Shown one piece after another: positions 60,691-64,000 of a DNA stretch of 64,000 bases; positions within the stretch are counted from its first letter, which is position 1; the number at the start of each line of letters is the position of its first letter. Location of the stretch: contig NZ_FCNX02000013.1 in the NCBI RefSeq assembly GCF_001544835.2, forward strand, positions 1-64,000, given 5' to 3'. The stretch comes from Caballeronia fortuita. GTDB lineage: Bacteria > Pseudomonadota > Gammaproteobacteria > Burkholderiales > Burkholderiaceae. The notes beneath the pieces are model-generated. The model was given only the letters and a program-made list of their open reading frames with translations, was not told the DNA's origin and did no database searches. The translations under genes and the position numbers were made by a program.

Positions 60691-62303
60691 CAGTACGTCG
60701 CTCCAAGCGCGAATTGACTGGTTGAGCCGGTTGAGCCTCGCTCTACCGTCGATTTCACGTTCGGCGTACCCGACACTTCGGCGCGCGATCCCTTCGGCAA
60801 GTTGCCTAGTTCGACCTTGACGCGAAGCTCGCCGTCCGAACGCGCTGGTGACGCGTCTTGCTGTGCCGCGCTTGGCGCTTGTCCGCCAGAATAAAGCCCA
60901 GCGATACGGCCGGCCGTGGCTGCGCGCCGATCAGCTTCTGCTGCTCCACCCGCCGGCCGCTCATACAAAAGCGATGCGATTCGGGCTGCCTCCTCCGGCG
61001 TCTTGGCCATCTCCAACATCGCGCCCGCGCGCTGCTCCTGAGGCCCACCGTGATAAAGCTCTTGCATCACGTATGCGAGCTGCTCATCGAGCGTAGAAGT
61101 CCGCAACGAGTGCCCAGCAAATTTTTCGAATCCTGCGGCACGGTCAGCATGCCACTGCGCAGCGCCGTATGCCTTTCCGTTGTCACCCTCCGCGAACGGA
61201 TCGAGTTGGCTCTCGTGCAAGAGACTAGCCGTCATTCCGATCGCCGCCGCGCGGGTCATTCCGTGGCGCTGGAAGTAGTCGATCGCATATGGGACGTTCT
61301 TGTTCGGCTCCGCACCGACTTGCGCATTCGTGCGCGCGCCGTTCCCGCGCAAGAAGTTGCCGAACTTCTCAAGCCCATCGATCGCACGGTCGCCCAAGTT
61401 CGTTGCGGGCGGTGCGTCCGGCGACGAAGCAGGAACATTGCTGCTACCGTTCCAGCGCGTCGGTACAAAGTCCTGTCCGTTCACGCGCGCGATAACGCGC
61501 TCGACGCCTTCCAGAAATGTCGTCAACGCGGGAGCAAGCCCGCCGAGTATGGTCTGCTTCGTCTTGTCGAACTGCGCGTCGAGTCGGCCCATCGCTTCGG
61601 CATAGTCGTTTGCGTGACGAATATCGTCCTCGCTGGGGGCAAGCGCGACGCCACGCGCGTAACGATCGCGCACGCCACCAGCCCCCTTATTCAATAGATC
61701 TTCCAGGCCCCCAGCGTCCAGCGCTTCAAACAGGCGATGGCGCGCGAGTGGACCGTTTCGGCCGTTCACACTTTCGCCGGCTGCAGCGATCTGTTCGAGC
61801 AGCCGCTCGGAACTGAACTGCCCGCGTTCGTCCAGCCCGTTGATCCCGTACGCCTGATAGATCATCCGCTTCTGCGGATCGCGACCCTGCGTCGACTCAT
61901 AGTACCCGCGCGTCACACCCTCCACCGACGAGGTAGCCTGCTCCGCGCTCAGGCCGACCGACTTCGCCGCGTTCTGAATGCCAAAAAGCTGCTTGGCGTC
62001 GATGCCGAGCGTCAGCGACTTGTTGCTGACGCTGCGGACGGTGTTCGCCCATGCCGATTCGATCGAAAGAATCTTCGACGTGACGAGCGCAGCCGCGCCC
62101 ACAACGCCCGCGAGCAACGCGCCGCTAAGCGCGCTCGCGCGCGTCGCGCCGGTCACGAAGCTTTGCACTGCCGTCATGCGCTGCGAAGAGCGCGTCGTGC
62201 GCATCATCGCCTGATCGATGGCGCGAAGGTTCCGGTTCGCCGAAGCGAAGCCTGAGCCCGTCCTGTCGAGCGCGGAGATTACGATCGTCAGGTTGTTTGC
62301 CAT
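60690..62303 (-). CDS. Short tape-measure-like protein fused to phage tail lysozyme domain
   Basis: The 537-aa protein starts MANNLTIVISALDRTGSGFASANRNLRAIDQ, a tape-measure-like helical N-terminus with a hydrophobic segment (ASALSGALLAGVVGAAALV). About residues 340-470 form a phage tail lysozyme domain (VPYAIDYFQRHGMTRAAAIGMTASLLHESQLDP then GAAQWHADRAAGFEKFAG), with Glu in LHESQ as catalytic candidate. It would measure the tail and cut peptidoglycan at injection. It is short for a tape measure, which suggests a short tail. Confidence 0.78.
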   Translation of the reverse strand: MANNLTIVISALDRTGSGFASANRNLRAIDQAMMRTTRSSQRMTAVQSFVTGATRASALSGALLAGVVGAAALVTSKILSIESAWANTVRSVSNKSLTLGIDAKQLFGIQNAAKSVGLSAEQATSSVEGVTRGYYESTQGRDPQKRMIYQAYGINGLDERGQFSSERLLEQIAAAGESVNGRNGPLARHRLFEALDAGGLEDLLNKGAGGVRDRYARGVALAPSEDDIRHANDYAEAMGRLDAQFDKTKQTILGGLAPALTTFLEGVERVIARVNGQDFVPTRWNGSSNVPASSPDAPPATNLGDRAIDGLEKFGNFLRGNGARTNAQVGAEPNKNVPYAIDYFQRHGMTRAAAIGMTASLLHESQLDPFAEGDNGKAYGAAQWHADRAAGFEKFAGHSLRTSTLDEQLAYVMQELYHGGPQEQRAGAMLEMAKTPEEAARIASLLYERPAGGAAEADRRAATAGRIAGLYSGGQAPSAAQQDASPARSDGELRVKVELGNLPKGSRAEVSGTPNVKSTVERGSTGSTSQFALGATY

Positions 62304-62306
62304 AGA

Positions 62307-63734
62307 TCAGGTTGCCAGTGCCTTGAAGCTAGTCGGGAAAAATGCAGGGTGGACCGGATCCGCCTGCGAAACCAGTTCGTCCGCTCGCGCCGCGTCGCGA
62401 TAGATGCGATTCGCGAGCGTCAGAGACGGCAGCGGCGTTGCGAACGCGAAGGTCCGCATCGCCGGCAAGCTCGCTCCGCGCTGATTCAAGTCCGATACAA
62501 CGGCATGCCGCAGAGAGCGCAGGGCGTCATACGTCTCATCGTCGCCTTGATCGCCCGATATGGTCATCTCTGCGTCGATCAGATCGAGCACCTGACTGCG
62601 CACGCGCGCCGCGTCGTCGCTCGACGTAGGCTCGTAATTCGATGCGGCCACCGCGATCGAAGCGATGGTCGCGCGCCGGAACAGATCGGAGCATGCGGCT
62701 TGCATCGTCGCCATCGCAGTGCCAATCGTCGACGCCGTTGTCGCGCCACTCGGCTCATATCCGGCCAGCGAAGTGAGCAAGCGCATCGAATCAGCCGGAT
62801 CTGGCGTCGCCGCCAACATCGCGCTCGTGACCCCTTGTACTGCCGTGGTGAATTCGTCAATCGTCGAGGCGTCAAGATTTCTCGCCGCCGAGTCGAGCGT
62901 CGCGGACGCTGCGTCGACATTCGCGCGCGCGAGGGTCGCCGCCTGGGTGAGGCTTTCGACGGTTGCGCCGCTCGTGTCCACTGACGAGCTCGGGAACTTG
63001 CTGAACGTTGGCACCGTGGCACTTCCGGCGAACCGACCAAAGTCACCAGGCAGGTTCGTCAGAAGCCGGAAGAGGTTCCGCGCGTCGCCAACGAAGTTCT
63101 TTGCCGCCGTGTACCAGCCGACGGCCGTGCTCACCGCCGAGCCAAGCACCGCCGCGCCATAAGCGATCGCGGTCAGCGCCGTGCGAGCGAAGTTGAGCGC
63201 GGCCGCGACGTTCAGGTCGCTTGCGGCGCTTTCGACAAGACTTCCGCCCGCCACCGACGTCGCAGGGAAGACACGCGGGCCGCCCTCGATAAATTCGAAC
63301 TCGAACTCGAAGTATCGGCCCTTCTCCCACCGCTCGATCCAGCGGCTGTCCATCAAACTGACGTCTCGCCGACCGTACGTCGGATGCACGAGCGAGCCAG
63401 CGCCTTCCTTCTCGCAGGCTGCAATCAGCAGGTCGCGCTGCGCGATGACGTCGTCGCCAACGACGAACCCGAAGACACGGAAGCGACGGGTACCGCGCCC
63501 GAGATCCTCGACCCACGGCGTGTCGCGCAGCACGTATTCATGCACCTCGTTTCGGCGCCCGAAGGCGCCTTCGCCACCAAGCGATACGAAGGGCACCCCA
63601 CGAAATGACGCGGGCCGCAACTGATCGAAGTACGAGCCCGCGGATCCGCCGAGCCGCGCGGCCAGCGAACTCGCCAGATTGGAGATGCCCGAGGTGGTGC
63701 CGAGCACTGCGCCTGCGCCGCCTCCAATGTTCAT
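62307..63734 (-). CDS. DNA circulation/circularization family protein (Mu gpN-like)
   Basis: The 475-aa protein has the DNA_circ_N domain at about 35-150: FRGVPFVSLGGEGAFGRRNEVHEYVLRDTPWVEDLGR and GAGSLVHPTYGRRDVSL. The remainder is an Ala/Ser/Thr-rich helical region. In Mu and SfV the protein forms part of the tail tip/hub and is named for DNA circularization. Its ATG overlaps the stop of the previous gene. Here it lies before, not after, the tape-measure-like gene. Confidence 0.83.
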   Translation of the reverse strand: MNIGGGAGAVLGTTSGISNLASSLAARLGGSAGSYFDQLRPASFRGVPFVSLGGEGAFGRRNEVHEYVLRDTPWVEDLGRGTRRFRVFGFVVGDDVIAQRDLLIAACEKEGAGSLVHPTYGRRDVSLMDSRWIERWEKGRYFEFEFEFIEGGPRVFPATSVAGGSLVESAASDLNVAAALNFARTALTAIAYGAAVLGSAVSTAVGWYTAAKNFVGDARNLFRLLTNLPGDFGRFAGSATVPTFSKFPSSSVDTSGATVESLTQAATLARANVDAASATLDSAARNLDASTIDEFTTAVQGVTSAMLAATPDPADSMRLLTSLAGYEPSGATTASTIGTAMATMQAACSDLFRRATIASIAVAASNYEPTSSDDAARVRSQVLDLIDAEMTISGDQGDDETYDALRSLRHAVVSDLNQRGASLPAMRTFAFATPLPSLTLANRIYRDAARADELVSQADPVHPAFFPTSFKALAT

Positions 63735-63952
63735 GCCTTTGCTCCAATCTGTTGTTTCATGCGCTTGGCCTGATCAAGCCAACGCAATGTCTCGGAAAAC
63801 GTCATGCCGTCGGTGTCGTTCGGCCCCCACCGCATGAAATGCGTCAACTCGGCGAGGACATCATCCCAGCCCTCCGGCATGGCCGTGACGGCGGCAATCA
63901 GTCGTCCGAGTTCGCTGTCCGCCGAAGCTGAAAACCGTTGAAGTACGCGCAC
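63731..63952 (-). CDS. Tail assembly chaperone, frameshift extension part
   Basis: This 73-codon frame (open on to the window edge) ends GMTFSETLRWLDQAKRMKQQIGAKA. It lacks a ribosome-binding site and a convincing start (the first candidate is GTG). The other minus-strand frame ending at 63898 looks like the main chaperone. A -1 slip at GGTTTTC would join the two: ...AYFNGF then SASADSELGRLIAAV. The arrangement matches the gpG/gpG-T type pair that precedes the tape measure in tailed phages. Confidence 0.6.
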   Translation of the reverse strand: MRVLQRFSASADSELGRLIAAVTAMPEGWDDVLAELTHFMRWGPNDTDGMTFSETLRWLDQAKRMKQQIGAKA

Positions 63953-64000
63953 GCGGCCATGAAGTCGCGCGCGGTCAGCGCGCGCACTGCGTTCTTCGGC
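63898..64000 (-). CDS. Tail assembly chaperone, main frame (partial, continues beyond window)
   Basis: The last 33 residues of a protein that begins outside the window read ...LTARDFMAACAYFNGFQLRRT and stop at 63898-63900. The sequence and position just upstream of tail genes fit a gp41-like tail assembly chaperone. Only the C-terminus is visible, so the call depends on context. Confidence 0.55.
   Translation of the reverse strand, partial: PKNAVRALTARDFMAACAYFNGFQLRRTANSDD
63930..63937 (-). other. Candidate programmed -1 frameshift site
   Basis: On the minus strand the main frame reads AAC GGT TTT CAG. The Phe-tRNA on TTT can slip back one base and still pair with TTT. This enters the frame of the 63731-63952 extension just before the main frame stops at 63898. 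The slip fits the usual tail-chaperone design; efficiency cannot be judged. Confidence 0.45.

Larger units (their letters stand above)
52000..64000 (-). mobile_element. Prophage, contractile-tailed (Mu/SfV-like tail module), right part only
   Basis: A continuous leftward set of phage genes runs from the window edge: tail chaperone, DNA-circulation protein, tape measure, gp44 to gp48-type baseplate, tail fibre, cargo acyltransferase and lysis genes. Head, packaging, replication and integration genes lie beyond 64000. The order follows Mu and SfV except that the circulation gene precedes the tape-measure-like gene. No attachment site or tRNA was identified near 52000, and the phage boundary could include the accessory genes before it. 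Confidence 0.88.

Overview
The window is GC-rich chromosomal DNA with strong G/C preference at third codon positions and dense operons. The gene families (ectoine catabolism, phasin, DUF3175, Lrp-linked homodimeric E1) point to a betaproteobacterium of the Burkholderiaceae, most likely Paraburkholderia/Caballeronia. That placement is an inference from gene content; no rRNA or tRNA gene was seen.

Layout. (1) 1-386: part of a structured palindromic repeat; a related, more complete copy lies at 25803-26411. (2) 401-9928: a (hydroxy)ectoine module. The catabolic genes eutB, eutC, doeA/eutD, doeB/eutE and an AsnC/Lrp regulator run leftward, the MocR-type regulator enuR lies beside them, and the ehuBCDA ABC importer diverges from enuR. 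EutA and the later enzymes (diaminobutyrate transaminase, semialdehyde dehydrogenase) are not in the window. (3) 10014-14964: Rieske/FAD reductase, UdgX-type uracil-DNA glycosylase, DUF3175 protein, small proteins and a sorbosone-dehydrogenase-like beta-propeller. (4) 14974-25684: hybrid histidine kinase, ammonium transporter, phosphoribosyltransferase, an orphan homodimeric 2-oxoacid dehydrogenase E1 divergent from its own Lrp regulator, MscS, LysR and a solo ParA. (5) 26423-36014: a carbohydrate ABC importer with a GntR regulator, divergent from L-fuconate dehydratase, an Ap4A-phosphorylase-like gene and an HtrA-like protease. (6) 36068-47838: small conserved proteins, an octanucleotide repeat tract, DMT exporter, phasin, a VAO/cresol-dehydrogenase-like flavoprotein operon, a PD-(D/E)XK-XPD helicase fusion, hemerythrin and a 2OG-Fe(II) oxygenase.

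(7) 48104-51926: a less GC-rich accessory strip with poorly known proteins and a three-gene toxin-antitoxin-like operon. (8) 52000-64000: the right part of a contractile-tailed, Mu/SfV-like prophage read leftward: tail chaperone with a probable frameshift, DNA-circulation protein, tape-measure/lysozyme fusion, gp44-gp48-like baseplate genes, tail fibre, an acyltransferase cargo gene, then a lysis cassette with nested Rz/Rz1. The prophage runs off the right edge.

No clearly new multi-gene system is proven here. The best leads are the covarying palindromic repeat family, the accessory strip before the prophage, the nuclease-helicase locus and the orphan E1/Lrp pair.
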